The position numbers and the translations under genes were made by a program. The notes under the pieces are model-generated. The model was not told the DNA's origin. It saw only the letters and a program-made list of their open reading frames with translations, and searched no databases. From positions 4,863,501-4,927,500 of the forward strand of contig NZ_CP030059.1 in assembly GCF_015291745.1 (NCBI RefSeq): 64,000 bases of DNA. The letters are read 5' to 3'. Positions 1 to 8,971 of this stretch are shown here, piece by piece. Within the stretch, counting starts at the first letter, position 1. Each line of letters opens with the position of its first letter. Source of the DNA: Bradyrhizobium sp. CCBAU 53351 (lineage in GTDB: Bacteria; Pseudomonadota; Alphaproteobacteria; Rhizobiales; Xanthobacteraceae).

Positions 1-1
1 C

Positions 2-973
2 GGGATGGCGGTCTATGCGGTGGCGAGCGTGCTGGCGGTCGCGGCGCCCTCGTTCGAGACGCTGCTGCTGGCGCGCGCGCTGCAGGGACTCGGCACCTCG
101 GCGACGCGCGTGATCGCGACCTCGATCGTGCGCGACTGCTATGTCGGCCGCCGGATGGCGAGCGTGATGTCGCTGGCCATGATGGTGTTCATCGCGGTGC
201 CCGTGATCGCGCCCTCGTTCGGACAGGCGGTGCTGCTGGTGACGGCGTGGCGCGGCATCTTCGTGGTGCTGATGCTGTATGGCCTGCTCGCGCTCGCATG
301 GTGCGTGCTGCGGCTGCCTGAAACCCTCCCCGAATCCGGACGCAGGTCGCTGGCGCCCGCCGACGTGCTTTCGGCGTTCCGCCAGACCGTGACCCATCGC
401 CAGACCATCGGCTATGCCACCGCGGCCGGCAGCGTCATCGGCGCGCTGTTCGCTTTTGTGTTCTGCGCCCAGCAGGTCTTCACCGGCATCTACCACCTCG
501 GCCATTACTTCCCGCTCGCGTTCGCCGCGATTGCCGCCGGCACGGCCGTCGCCGGCTTCCTCAATGCGCGGCTGGTCGGGCGGCTCGGCATGCGCGTGAT
601 CTCGCACGGCGCGCTGACGCTCTACACGGTCGTGGCCGGCGTGATGCTGCTGACGGAAATGCTCGGCGTGCTGCCGCTGAGCCTGTTCATGGTGCTCTCC
701 GCCCTGATGATGTTCTCGTTCGGCATGATGGTGGCGAACTTCACGGCGCTCGCCATGGAGCCGCAGGGCCACATCGCCGGCACCGCCTCCTCGCTCTATG
801 GTTCGATCACGACCCTGATCGGAATCGTGGTCGGCATGGCGATCGGACAGAGCTTTGACGGCACGCTGCTGCCGTTCTCGGTCGGCTTTTTCCTGTCGAC
901 CCTCGCCGCGCTCGCGATCGTGCTGGTGGTCGAGAAGGGTCGGCTGTTCAAGCCGCATCATCGCCCCATCTGA
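2..973 (+). CDS. Bcr/CflA-family MFS drug-resistance transporter (5' end outside window)
   Basis: This is an inner-membrane proton-coupled efflux pump of the major facilitator superfamily. The visible 323 residues hold about ten hydrophobic helices. Near the window start lies the Bcr/CflA-like stretch RALQGLGTSATR...IVRD, followed by a P-x-IAPSFG segment, both typical of the helix 4-5 region. Family members are about 400 residues, so roughly the first two helices lie off the window. The frame is open to the first base, and the internal ATG at 5 is not a credible start. Substrate is unknown; multidrug or bicyclomycin-type export is inferred from the family. Confidence 0.85.
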   Translation, partial: GMAVYAVASVLAVAAPSFETLLLARALQGLGTSATRVIATSIVRDCYVGRRMASVMSLAMMVFIAVPVIAPSFGQAVLLVTAWRGIFVVLMLYGLLALAWCVLRLPETLPESGRRSLAPADVLSAFRQTVTHRQTIGYATAAGSVIGALFAFVFCAQQVFTGIYHLGHYFPLAFAAIAAGTAVAGFLNARLVGRLGMRVISHGALTLYTVVAGVMLLTEMLGVLPLSLFMVLSALMMFSFGMMVANFTALAMEPQGHIAGTASSLYGSITTLIGIVVGMAIGQSFDGTLLPFSVGFFLSTLAALAIVLVVEKGRLFKPHHRPI

Positions 974-1181
974 CAAGGAACATCCCGGCGGCCCCGATGT
1001 TGTCCTGCAGCAATTTCGAAAGGCCGCTGCGATGGAACTGGAACCCCGCGAAGATCACGCCGACGTCGAACCGCAGACGGCGGAGGGTTCCGAACCTGGC
1101 ACCGGCCAGGCTGCGCTGACGCCGCCCTTTGCGAGTGAGGGCCTCGAGCAGTTGCGCGACAGCCATTGCTGAACGCGACGT

Positions 1182-2801
1182 CTACTCGGTCGCGCGCCGG
1201 CTGGCGCTGAAATCATCCGCAGTGCTCTTGGGAATCGTCCGCATTCCCCGCGGCCGCACCATCAGCACAACCACGTCCCGCGAAAGACCGGGCCGCCCCC
1301 ACAGCGTGGCCTGCACGGTGAACTCACGCCTGACGAAATGCCCGATTTGGGGGGACGCCCATTCCATCCATCGGATGCAAGGCTCCTGATCGCGGAAACA
1401 CAGCGCGGCCCAGCCACGATCGAGCGTCCTGCGCGGCAAGCCCCACCCGGGTTCGTACTCGAACGGACTCACATGATACGGATGGTCCGGGCCGTAAAAC
1501 GCCGTGGCGAAAGCCAGCGAACCATCGCCGCTCACGGCGCTCAGAGGCTGGCCCGTGAGGTCCCGCCACGCGCGCGTCACTTCGCCGGCCGCCTGGGCGT
1601 AGAGATTGCGGCCCTCCTCGTAGCCGTGATCGTTGCGGTAGACGGCATGGATCGGCGCGGCGATCAAAACGGCCGCGAGCGCGATACCGACCACGATCAC
1701 CGTAAGGTTGACGGTGTAGAAGCGCTCGATCGAATAGCTGGTGCCGCAGACCACGAGAACCGCGAACAGGAATAGCCCCTGCAACGCCCAGAGCGAGGGC
1801 AGATCAGTGCCCATCACGAGCGACGTCGTGGCCGGCAGCACGATCGTGCCGATCGTGACGTAGAACAGAAGCCGCAGGCCCGGGCTCATCGCCGCGAAGT
1901 CGGCCGGAAACTGCCTCAAGCGCGTTCCTGCGACGAGCACCCAGAGCGCGGCCGAGATGCTCATCGCGGCCACCAGCCCCAGCAGGAAGCTTCTCACCTC
2001 ACCGAGCGAGGTCGCAGCGTTTCCGCCTGCGTGCGCCAGCGCGTAGGTGAAGGTCGACGCACCCGTGGTCGCAAGCCAATAGATGTGAGGCGACAGCGCC
2101 GCGAGCCCGACGACGACGGAGATCCAGGGCGAGGCGGAGGTGAAATAGGCCCGCCGCGCCGGGTGAGCCAGTGCGGCAAACGCGAAGCTCGTGACGAGAA
2201 AGATCGAATAATATTTGCCGACCATCGCCAGGGCTGTCGTGCACCCCACCGCGACCGCCCACAGCACCGCGCGCGTCTCGAATGCGCGCAGGAAGCACCA
2301 GGTCGCCAGCGGCCAGGTCGCGAGTAGCACGGCATTGGCGTTGAAACGCTGGGCGTGGAATTGATAGGCGGGCGTCAGCATCAGGAGCAGAAGCACCAGG
2401 ACGCGCTTGTGCCCGGTGACGAACTGCCGCGAGATCCGGTCGACGAAGAGCAGCGCAAGCCCGGCATTGGCCATCGCCATCAATTGCATTGACCAGTCGC
2501 TGGGTGGAAAGACCGAGGTCCATGCCGACGCGACCCACCCCATCAACGGTGGATGCTTTGGATAGCCCCAGGCAAAATGCCGCCCCAGCGTCCAGGCCTC
2601 GAGCGTATCAGGGTGCACGCCGCCGCCGGCATAGGCGATCGCCAGATAGAGCGTCCAGACCGCGACGAAGCAGCCGACGAGAAGCGGAACGGCCCAGCCC
2701 GCCTCGACACCATCGAGCCAATGCAGGAAAGGCCGTCGCCAGCGCGAAGGCGCGCGATCGGACCGTTCGGCCATCGCCTGGAGTGCAAAATCAATCGGCA
2801 C
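1182..2801 (-). CDS. ArnT/PMT-like integral membrane glycosyltransferase
   Basis: This is a predicted polyprenol-phosphate-sugar-dependent glycosyltransferase (GT39/GT83 group) acting at the periplasmic face. The 539-residue protein has many transmembrane helices and a hydrophilic C-terminal part of about 150 residues. An early luminal-loop motif, HFAWGYPKHPPLMGW, corresponds to the Asp/Glu-His-Pro-Pro region of ArnT-type enzymes; the paralogue at 55267-56766 has GYYDHPPMVAY there. The start at 2801 is GTG without a clear ribosome site, and ATG at 2774 is an alternative. The DNA just upstream is AT-rich and probably holds its promoter. Acceptor (lipid A, protein or glycan) is unknown. Confidence 0.75.
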   Translation of the reverse strand: MPIDFALQAMAERSDRAPSRWRRPFLHWLDGVEAGWAVPLLVGCFVAVWTLYLAIAYAGGGVHPDTLEAWTLGRHFAWGYPKHPPLMGWVASAWTSVFPPSDWSMQLMAMANAGLALLFVDRISRQFVTGHKRVLVLLLLMLTPAYQFHAQRFNANAVLLATWPLATWCFLRAFETRAVLWAVAVGCTTALAMVGKYYSIFLVTSFAFAALAHPARRAYFTSASPWISVVVGLAALSPHIYWLATTGASTFTYALAHAGGNAATSLGEVRSFLLGLVAAMSISAALWVLVAGTRLRQFPADFAAMSPGLRLLFYVTIGTIVLPATTSLVMGTDLPSLWALQGLFLFAVLVVCGTSYSIERFYTVNLTVIVVGIALAAVLIAAPIHAVYRNDHGYEEGRNLYAQAAGEVTRAWRDLTGQPLSAVSGDGSLAFATAFYGPDHPYHVSPFEYEPGWGLPRRTLDRGWAALCFRDQEPCIRWMEWASPQIGHFVRREFTVQATLWGRPGLSRDVVVLMVRPRGMRTIPKSTADDFSASRRATE

Positions 2802-2937
2802 GGAATCAAATGGGACAAGGAAAGCGATGCGGGAACACGGCGCATCTATTTCAGAATTGAAACAAATAGCAATGATTGAAAACTGGAAGAGTTAAAAGCC
2901 TCACGCCTTGCCGGCCGGCGCAGGAGCGGCACAAGAC

Positions 2938-2967
2938 AACGGCGCCGCTGATGACAGCGGCGCCGTT
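2938..2967 (-). terminator. Perfect 13-bp stem hairpin after the downstream solute-binding gene
   Basis: A perfect inverted repeat (AACGGCGCCGCTG and its complement, loop ATGA) lies 37 bp past the stop of the solute-binding gene at 3004. It has only short T-rich flanks, so it may protect the mRNA 3' end as much as terminate. An almost identical hairpin follows the upstream paralogue at 4656-4681. Confidence 0.65.
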
Positions 2968-3003
2968 TGGTTAAGACAGCGAAGGCGGGAGAATCGCCTC
3001 CCC

Positions 3004-4626
3004 TCACTCCGATTTGTCGATATTCCAGAACACCGGCGTTGCCGGGCCGTCGAGCACGCCGGTCAGCGACTTGCGCCAGGCGCTTGGCGCCTGATACTGG
3101 CCGAGCGGCATGTAGAGCACTTGATCGTAGGCCTCTTTCTGGATCTCGGCCGCGATCTTCTTGCGCTCGTCGAGCGAGGCGGCACGAACGAAGGCGTCCT
3201 TGAGCTGCTCGATCTTGGCATCCTCCGCCCAGCCGAACCAGCCGCCCTTCTTGCCCTGCCCGCCGACCGCGACGTTGGTGATCGGATTGTCCACGTCGGC
3301 GCTGACCCAATTGGTGATGAACATGTTCCAGCCGCCCTCCTTCGGCGGCTTCTGGCTGGCGCGCCGGCTCACCACCGTCTGCCAGTCGGTGGCCTGCAGG
3401 TCGATATTGAAGCCGGCCGCGCGCAGTTGCTGGGCCACAACGATCGGCTGGGCCTTCAACAACAGCACGTCGCCTGGCGCCATGAGGACGACGGGCGTGC
3501 CGTCATAGCCGGACTCGGCGAGCGCCTTTTTGGCCGCGGCGATGTCGCCGCCCTTCGCCAGGGTCTCGCCGCCAACCTCGGTCGCAAACGGCGTGTCGCA
3601 GATGAAGGCCGCGGCGCAGGTCTTGTAGTACTTGGAATTGCCGATCAGCGCGTCGAGCACGTCCTTCTGCTTGATCGCCAGGAATGCTGCGCGGCGGATC
3701 TTGACGTTGTCGAAGGGCGGATGAAGGAAGTTCATCCGCGCGCCCGTCTGGAAGCCGAACTTGTTGAGGATCTCGAGCTTGAGCTCCTTGTCTGCTTCGA
3801 TGACAGGCAACATGTCGATCGCGGGGTATTCCATGAAATCGATGTCGCCCGACTGCAGCGCGTTCAGCGCCGTCTGCGAGTCCGGCATCGTGATCCATTC
3901 GACGCGGTCGACCTTCACCACCTTGCCGCCGGCGGTCCAGCTCGCCGGCTCCTTGCGCGGCACGTAATCGGCATTCTTGACATAGACCGACTTCACCCCC
4001 GGCTGGAATTCCGACGCCACGAACTTGAAGGGGCCGGAGCCGATCTGTTCTGGGATCTGCTTGTCCACCGTTGTCTCGGCGAGACGCTTCGGCATCATGA
4101 AAGCGACCCGCGAGGACGGCTTGCCGATCGATTCCAGAACGAGCGCGTAAGGCTCCTTCAGCTTCAGCGTGATGGTCTTGGCGTCGGTCGCCTCGATGCT
4201 CGCGGTGAACAGCATCATCTGCTGCCCCATCCCGTCGACTTGAGCCCAGCGCTTCAGCGAGGCGACGCAGTCTTCGGCCGTCACCGGCGTCCCGTCATGC
4301 CACTTCAGGCCGTCGCGCAGCGTGAAGGTGTAGGTCAGCTTGTCGTCGGAGATCTTCCAGTCCGCCATCTGCGGCTGGATCTTGAAATTCGAATCCGTCG
4401 CGATGAGCGTGTCGTAGACCATGTAGCCATGGTCACGCGAGATATAGGCGCTGGTGAAGATCGGATCGAGGATACGCAGATCCGAATGCATCACTGCGGT
4501 GATGGTCTTGCCCGCGGCAAGCACCGGAGAGGCCAATACCGAAAGTGCCAAGACTGAGAGCGATAAGACCGACAGCGCAAGTTTGGAGGCGAACGCAAGA
4601 CGCCCCCGACGCATGAGTTGGAACAT
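3004..4626 (-). CDS. ABC transporter family-5 solute-binding protein (copy 1)
   Basis: This is a periplasmic binding protein of the DppA/OppA family that delivers peptides or peptide-like molecules to a membrane permease. ATG at 4626 is preceded by a good GGAG ribosome site, giving 540 residues; a longer frame to 4656 would start inside a hairpin. The signal peptide is unusually long and repetitive (LSVLSLSVLALSVLASPVLA) and ends ASPVLA-AGK. The mature part has SBP_bac_5 features such as the DGLKWHDG region at about residues 85-92. It lies downstream of and parallel to a close paralogue (4736-6346); by eye most positions match. The permease and ATPase genes are divergent at 8011-11662. Confidence 0.9.
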   Translation of the reverse strand: MFQLMRRGRLAFASKLALSVLSLSVLALSVLASPVLAAGKTITAVMHSDLRILDPIFTSAYISRDHGYMVYDTLIATDSNFKIQPQMADWKISDDKLTYTFTLRDGLKWHDGTPVTAEDCVASLKRWAQVDGMGQQMMLFTASIEATDAKTITLKLKEPYALVLESIGKPSSRVAFMMPKRLAETTVDKQIPEQIGSGPFKFVASEFQPGVKSVYVKNADYVPRKEPASWTAGGKVVKVDRVEWITMPDSQTALNALQSGDIDFMEYPAIDMLPVIEADKELKLEILNKFGFQTGARMNFLHPPFDNVKIRRAAFLAIKQKDVLDALIGNSKYYKTCAAAFICDTPFATEVGGETLAKGGDIAAAKKALAESGYDGTPVVLMAPGDVLLLKAQPIVVAQQLRAAGFNIDLQATDWQTVVSRRASQKPPKEGGWNMFITNWVSADVDNPITNVAVGGQGKKGGWFGWAEDAKIEQLKDAFVRAASLDERKKIAAEIQKEAYDQVLYMPLGQYQAPSAWRKSLTGVLDGPATPVFWNIDKSE

Positions 4627-4655
4627 TGACGTTCTCCTGGCGAGCGGTTGGCGCA

Positions 4656-4681
4656 CGGCGCCGCTGATGTCAGCGGCGCCG
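4656..4681 (-). terminator. Perfect 12-bp stem hairpin between the two solute-binding genes
   Basis: The arms are CGGCGCCGCTGA and its exact complement with a 2-nt centre. It lies in the 109-bp gap after the stop of the upstream paralogue and before the ribosome site of the downstream one. It could attenuate read-through or stabilise the upstream mRNA, giving the two binding proteins different expression. The core matches the hairpin at 2938-2967, suggesting gene and hairpin were duplicated together. Confidence 0.6.
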
Positions 4682-4735
4682 CGTAACGTTCGGCGCGAAA
4701 GGCGCGCGAGGCGCCTTCCTCATCTGGACTAGGCC

Positions 4736-6346
4736 CTACTCCGACTTGTCGACGTTCCAGAACAGCGGCGTTGCGGGACCGTCGAGCACGCCGGTCAGCG
4801 ATTTGCGCCAGCCGCTCGGCAGCAGGTATTGCCCGAGCGGGATGTAGATCACCTGCTCGTAGGCTTCCTTCTGGATGTCGGCGGCGATCTTCTTCTGCTC
4901 GTCAAGCGAGGGCGCGCGGACGAAGGCGTCCTTGAGCTGCTCGATCTTGGGGTCTTCCGCCCAGCCGAACCAGCCGCCCTTCTTGCCCTGGCCGCCGATC
5001 GAGAGATTGGCGATCGGGTTGGAGACGTCGGCCGCGACCCAGTTGGTGAAGAACATGTTCCAGCCGCCTTCCTTCGGCGGCTTCTGGCTGGCTCTGCGGC
5101 TCACCACGGTCTGCCAGTCGGTCGCCTGCAGGTCGACCTTGAAGCCGGCCTCACGCAGCAGCTGGGCCGCGACGATCGGCTGGGCCTTCAGGGTCGTGAC
5201 GTCGCCGGGTGCCATGATCACAACGGGAGTGCCGTCGTAGCCGGACTCGGCGAGCGCCTTCTTGGCTTCGGCCATGCCGTTACCCTTCACCAGGGTTTCG
5301 CCGCCGACCTCGGTTGCGAGCGGCGTGTCGCACACGAAGAAGGCACCACAGATCTTCTGGTACTTGGCGTTGCCGATCAGCGCGTCGAGCACGTCCTTCT
5401 GGTTCATCGCCAGAAGAGCGGCGCGGCGCACCTTCACGTTGTCGAACGGCGGATAGAGGAAGTTCATACGGCCGAGGGTCTGGAAGCCGAACTTGTTGGA
5501 GACCTCGATCGTGATCTCCTTGTTCGCTTCAAGCACCGGCAGCATGTCGTAGGGCAGGTTCTCCATGAAATCGATGTCGCCCGACTGCAGCGCGTTCACC
5601 GCCGTCTGCGAGTCCGGCATGGTGATCCATTCGACGCGGTCGACCTTCGCCACCTTGCCGCCGGAGGTCCAGCTCGCCGGCTCCTTGCGCGGCACGTAGT
5701 CGGTGTTCTTGACGTAGACGGCCTTCACGCCGGGCTGGAATTCCGACGCCACGAACTTGAAGGGGCCCGATCCGATCTGCTCGGGGATCTGCTTGTCCGC
5801 CGGCGTCTCGGCGAGGCGCTTCGGCATCATGAAGGCGACGCGCGAGGACGGCTTGCCGATGGAGTCGAGCACGAGGCCGTAGGGCTCCTTCAGCTTCAAC
5901 GTGATGGTCTTGGCGTCGGTTGCCTCGATGCTCGCGGTGAAGTCCATGAGCTTCTGGCCCATGCCGTCGACCGCGGCCCAGCGCTTCAGCGAAGCGACGC
6001 AGTCTTCCGCCGTCACCGGTGCGCCGTCATGCCACTTCAGGCCGTCGCGCAGCGTGAAGGTGTAGGTGAGCTTGTCGTCGGAGATCTTCCAATCCGCCAT
6101 CTGCGGCTGGATCTTGAAGGTCGAATCAGGAGCCACCAGCGTGTCGTAGACCATGTAGCCGTGGTCACGCGTGATGTAGGCCGTGGTGAAGATCGGGTCG
6201 ATGATGCGCAGATCGGAATGCATCACCGCCGTGATGGTCTTGCCGGCTGCGAGCACCGGCGAAGCCAGCGCCGTCGAAAGCGCGACGACAGACAGCGCAA
6301 GTTTGGAGGCGAACGCGCGAGGCCCCCGGCGCATGAAGTGCAACAT
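4736..6346 (-). CDS. ABC transporter family-5 solute-binding protein (copy 2)
   Basis: This is a periplasmic peptide-type binding protein, 536 residues, of the DppA/OppA family. ATG at 6346 follows AGGAG at a good distance. It has a standard signal peptide ending ASPVLA-AGK, then the same mature scaffold as the gene at 3004-4626. The paralogues differ mainly in scattered patches of the ligand lobes, for example FMENLPYDML here against FMEYPAIDML. It is the promoter-proximal copy, transcribed away from the peptidase and transporter genes. Having two binding proteins for one permease suggests widened substrate range. Confidence 0.9.
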   Translation of the reverse strand: MLHFMRRGPRAFASKLALSVVALSTALASPVLAAGKTITAVMHSDLRIIDPIFTTAYITRDHGYMVYDTLVAPDSTFKIQPQMADWKISDDKLTYTFTLRDGLKWHDGAPVTAEDCVASLKRWAAVDGMGQKLMDFTASIEATDAKTITLKLKEPYGLVLDSIGKPSSRVAFMMPKRLAETPADKQIPEQIGSGPFKFVASEFQPGVKAVYVKNTDYVPRKEPASWTSGGKVAKVDRVEWITMPDSQTAVNALQSGDIDFMENLPYDMLPVLEANKEITIEVSNKFGFQTLGRMNFLYPPFDNVKVRRAALLAMNQKDVLDALIGNAKYQKICGAFFVCDTPLATEVGGETLVKGNGMAEAKKALAESGYDGTPVVIMAPGDVTTLKAQPIVAAQLLREAGFKVDLQATDWQTVVSRRASQKPPKEGGWNMFFTNWVAADVSNPIANLSIGGQGKKGGWFGWAEDPKIEQLKDAFVRAPSLDEQKKIAADIQKEAYEQVIYIPLGQYLLPSGWRKSLTGVLDGPATPLFWNVDKSE

Positions 6347-6616
6347 AAAAAGTTTCTCCTGACGTGAAACTGTTCAAAGGCGGGTTATTGATTGAGCATG
6401 TGGTTCGTTCTTTGGGCGAACTAACCCCATGCAATGCCTTTATCTTTCGAGACTTGCAGACAGTGCCCAGCGCGTCAATCCGGTTTCGCTGCAAGCCATG
6501 GCGGCGCGGCCGCGGGCTCCACAAGGATCGGTTTGGCTCTACAACACTCTCCGCTCGTCTCGTCCTCGCGGCGATGCAATGCGCGTTCCATTTTTCGAAG
6601 CCTGAGAGACATTCAG

Positions 6617-7747
6617 ATGAATCCAGCCAATCTTCCCTTCGATTCCGAGGCCATGCTCGAAGGCCTGCGCACCTGGGTGGAATGCGAGAGCCCGACCTGG
6701 GATGCAGATGCCGTCAACCGGATGCTCGATATCGCAGCGCGGGATATGGCGATCATGGGTGCGACGATCGAGCGCATCGCCGGCCGGCAGGGCTTCGGCG
6801 GCGTGATCCGCGCGCGCTTTCCGCATCCGAAGCAGGGCGAGCCCGGCATCCTGATCGCCGGCCATATGGATACCGTCCACCCGGTCGGCACCATCGAGAA
6901 GCTGAAATGGCGGCGCGAGGGCAACAGATGCTACGGTCCCGGCATCTACGACATGAAGGGCGGCAACTACCTCTCGCTGGAAGCGATCCGGCAGCTGGCG
7001 CGCGCATCCTTCACCACGCCGCTGCCGATCACCGTGCTGTTCACGCCGGACGAGGAAGTCGGCACGCCCTCGACACGCGACATCATCGAAGCGGAGGCCG
7101 CACGCAACAAATACGTGCTGGTGCCCGAGCCCGGCCGTGCCGACAACGGCGTCACCACCGGACGTTATGCCATCGCACGTTTCAATCTCGAGGCGACGGG
7201 CCGGCCGAGTCATGCCGGCGCGACGCTGTCGGCGGGACGCTCGGCCATCCGCGAGATGGCGCGGCAGATCCTCGCAATCGATGCGATGACGAGCGAGGAC
7301 TGCACCTTCTCGGTCGGCGTCGTGCATGGCGGACAATGGGTCAATTGCGTTGCCACGACCGCCACCGGCGAAGCGCTCTCCATGGCCAAGCGGCAGGCCG
7401 ATCTCGACCGCGGCGTCGAGCGGATGCTGGCGCTGTCGGGCACGACCAACGACGTCGCCTTCAAGGTGACGCGCGGCGTGACGCGTCCTGTGTGGGAGCC
7501 GGACGCGGGCACGATGGCGCTGTATGAGAAGGCGCGCGGCATCGCCAAATCTCTCGGCGCGGAATTACCGCATGCGAGCTCCGGCGGCGGCTCCGACGGC
7601 AACTTCACCGGTGCGATGGGAATTCCCACCCTCGACGGCCTGGGTGTGCGCGGAGCCAACGGCCACACGCTGGAGGAGTATATCGAAGTCGAGAGTCTCG
7701 TTGAGCGCGGCCGCCTGATGGCGGGGCTGCTGGCGACGCTGGAGTGA
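6617..7747 (+). CDS. M20 family metallopeptidase (glutamate carboxypeptidase-like)
   Basis: This is a cytoplasmic zinc exopeptidase of the CPG2/ArgE-DapE superfamily, 376 residues. Zinc and catalytic positions are visible: GHMDTVHP (H83, D85), bridging Asp in YDMKGG (D112), TPDEEVGTP (E146-E147), PEPG (E171) and a C-terminal SSGGGSDGN block. ATG at 6617 has a GAGAG ribosome site; a longer open frame from 6434 has no such support. It heads the rightward operon with an oligopeptide-type transporter and three more hydrolases, so it probably trims imported peptides or acylated amino acids. Divergent binding-protein genes share its 270-bp promoter region. Confidence 0.88.
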   Translation: MNPANLPFDSEAMLEGLRTWVECESPTWDADAVNRMLDIAARDMAIMGATIERIAGRQGFGGVIRARFPHPKQGEPGILIAGHMDTVHPVGTIEKLKWRREGNRCYGPGIYDMKGGNYLSLEAIRQLARASFTTPLPITVLFTPDEEVGTPSTRDIIEAEAARNKYVLVPEPGRADNGVTTGRYAIARFNLEATGRPSHAGATLSAGRSAIREMARQILAIDAMTSEDCTFSVGVVHGGQWVNCVATTATGEALSMAKRQADLDRGVERMLALSGTTNDVAFKVTRGVTRPVWEPDAGTMALYEKARGIAKSLGAELPHASSGGGSDGNFTGAMGIPTLDGLGVRGANGHTLEEYIEVESLVERGRLMAGLLATLE

Positions 7748-7758
7748 TTTTTGAGCCG

Positions 7759-7859
7759 GTCATTCCAGGGCGGCGCGACGCGTCGACCCATGGTGCGCGG
7801 TTGTGCAGCCGGGAATCTCGAGATTCCGGGTTCGCGCCTTCGACGCGCCCCGGAATGAC
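7759..7859. repeat. Family A intergenic palindrome, copy A1
   Basis: This is a 101-bp inverted repeat bounded by GTCATTCC and GGAATGAC, in the gap between the M20 peptidase and the permease gene. The centre contains the perfect dodecamer GGAATCTCGAGATTCC. It belongs to the family described at 37292-37692. Confidence 0.85.
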
Positions 7860-8010
7860 AGCGCGCCATAGGGAAAGATGCCCCTCCCGAAACGATTGAC
7901 CGCACTGCAATAACTGTGGCCCCGATGGCACGGGAATTGCTGAAATGTTAGGCTGGTGGCAGAACACCGTAATCGCTGCCGCGATTTGACTCTAATCAGA
8001 CGGATCCAAC

Positions 8011-8952
8011 TTGCTCGGATATCTCCTTCGCCGAATCTTCGCCGCCGTGCCCGTAATGGGTGTCGTCGCGCTGTTCGTCTTCCTCCTGCTCCGCCTCACC
8101 CCCGGCGATCCCGCCGCAATTCTCGCCGGCGACAATGCGACGCCTGAGCGGCTTGAGCGCATCCGCACGTCGCTGGGCCTCAACGAGCCCCTGATCGTGC
8201 AGTTCATCACCTGGGTGAACAAGCTGCTGCACGGCGATCTCGGGACTTCGCTAATCTCCAACCTGCCCGTCATGAAGATGATCGGCCAGCGCGTCGAGCC
8301 GTCGATCTCGATCGCGCTGTCGACCATCATCCTCGCCGTGATCGTCGCGGTTCCCCTGGGCGTGATCGCGGCGTGGAAGCACGGCACCTGGATCGACCGC
8401 TTCGTGATGGGGCTGTCGGTGCTCGGCTTTTCGGTGCCGGTGTTCGTGGTCGGCTACATCCTGATCCAGGTCTTCGCCATCGAGCTGCGCTGGGTTCCGG
8501 TGCAGGGTTTCAAGAGCATCAGCGCCGGCTTCGGACCGTTCTTCGAGCGCATGATCCTGCCGACCTGCGCACTCTCCTTCATCTACATCGCGCTGATTGC
8601 GCGCATGACGCGCGCCGCGATGCTCGACGTCCTCGGCGAAGATTACGTGCGAACGGCGCGTGCGAAAGGCATCAACGAGGTCGCCGTGATGATGCGGCAT
8701 GCGCTGCGCAACGCCGCCGTTCCCGTGATCACGGTGATCGGCACCGGCTTTGCGCTGCTGATCTCCGGCGTCGTCGTCACCGAGAGCGTGTTCAACATCC
8801 CCGGCATCGGCCGCCTCACCGTGGATGCGGTGCTGGCGCGGGACTATCCCGTGATCCAGGCGATGATCCTGTTGACTTCGCTGATCTATGTCGTCGTCAA
8901 TCTTCTCATCGACGTCGCCTACACCCTGCTCGATCCCCGGATCCGGTACTGA
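8011..8952 (+). CDS. Peptide-type ABC transporter permease (DppB-like)
   Basis: This is an inner-membrane permease of the DppB/OppB family, 313 residues. It begins with the characteristic MLGYLLRRIFAAVPVM first helix and has RLTPGDPA after it, about six helices in all. Near residues 205-235 lies the EDYVRTARAKG coupling (EAA) loop that contacts the ATPase. The start is TTG at 8011 with a weak upstream site; no better start exists. The next gene begins 19 bp after its stop, so the two permeases are co-expressed. Confidence 0.9.
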   Translation: MLGYLLRRIFAAVPVMGVVALFVFLLLRLTPGDPAAILAGDNATPERLERIRTSLGLNEPLIVQFITWVNKLLHGDLGTSLISNLPVMKMIGQRVEPSISIALSTIILAVIVAVPLGVIAAWKHGTWIDRFVMGLSVLGFSVPVFVVGYILIQVFAIELRWVPVQGFKSISAGFGPFFERMILPTCALSFIYIALIARMTRAAMLDVLGEDYVRTARAKGINEVAVMMRHALRNAAVPVITVIGTGFALLISGVVVTESVFNIPGIGRLTVDAVLARDYPVIQAMILLTSLIYVVVNLLIDVAYTLLDPRIRY

Positions 8953-8971
8953 GGCAAGGACAAGGACAAAC

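Noticed and set aside
948..1166. 72-codon minus-strand frame and a 46-codon plus-strand frame (from 1032) after the MFS gene
   Set aside because: Neither has a ribosome site or recognisable sequence; the gap to the next gene may hold a remnant but I cannot support a gene.
2908..4557. Long plus-strand frame (549 codons) opposite the first binding-protein gene
   Set aside because: It is antisense to a gene with signal peptide, ribosome site and clear family; its product is Arg/Asp/His-rich as GC-rich shadows are.
4829..6367. Long plus-strand frame (512 codons) opposite the second binding-protein gene
   Set aside because: Same reason; the similarity to the preceding shadow only mirrors the paralogy of the real genes.
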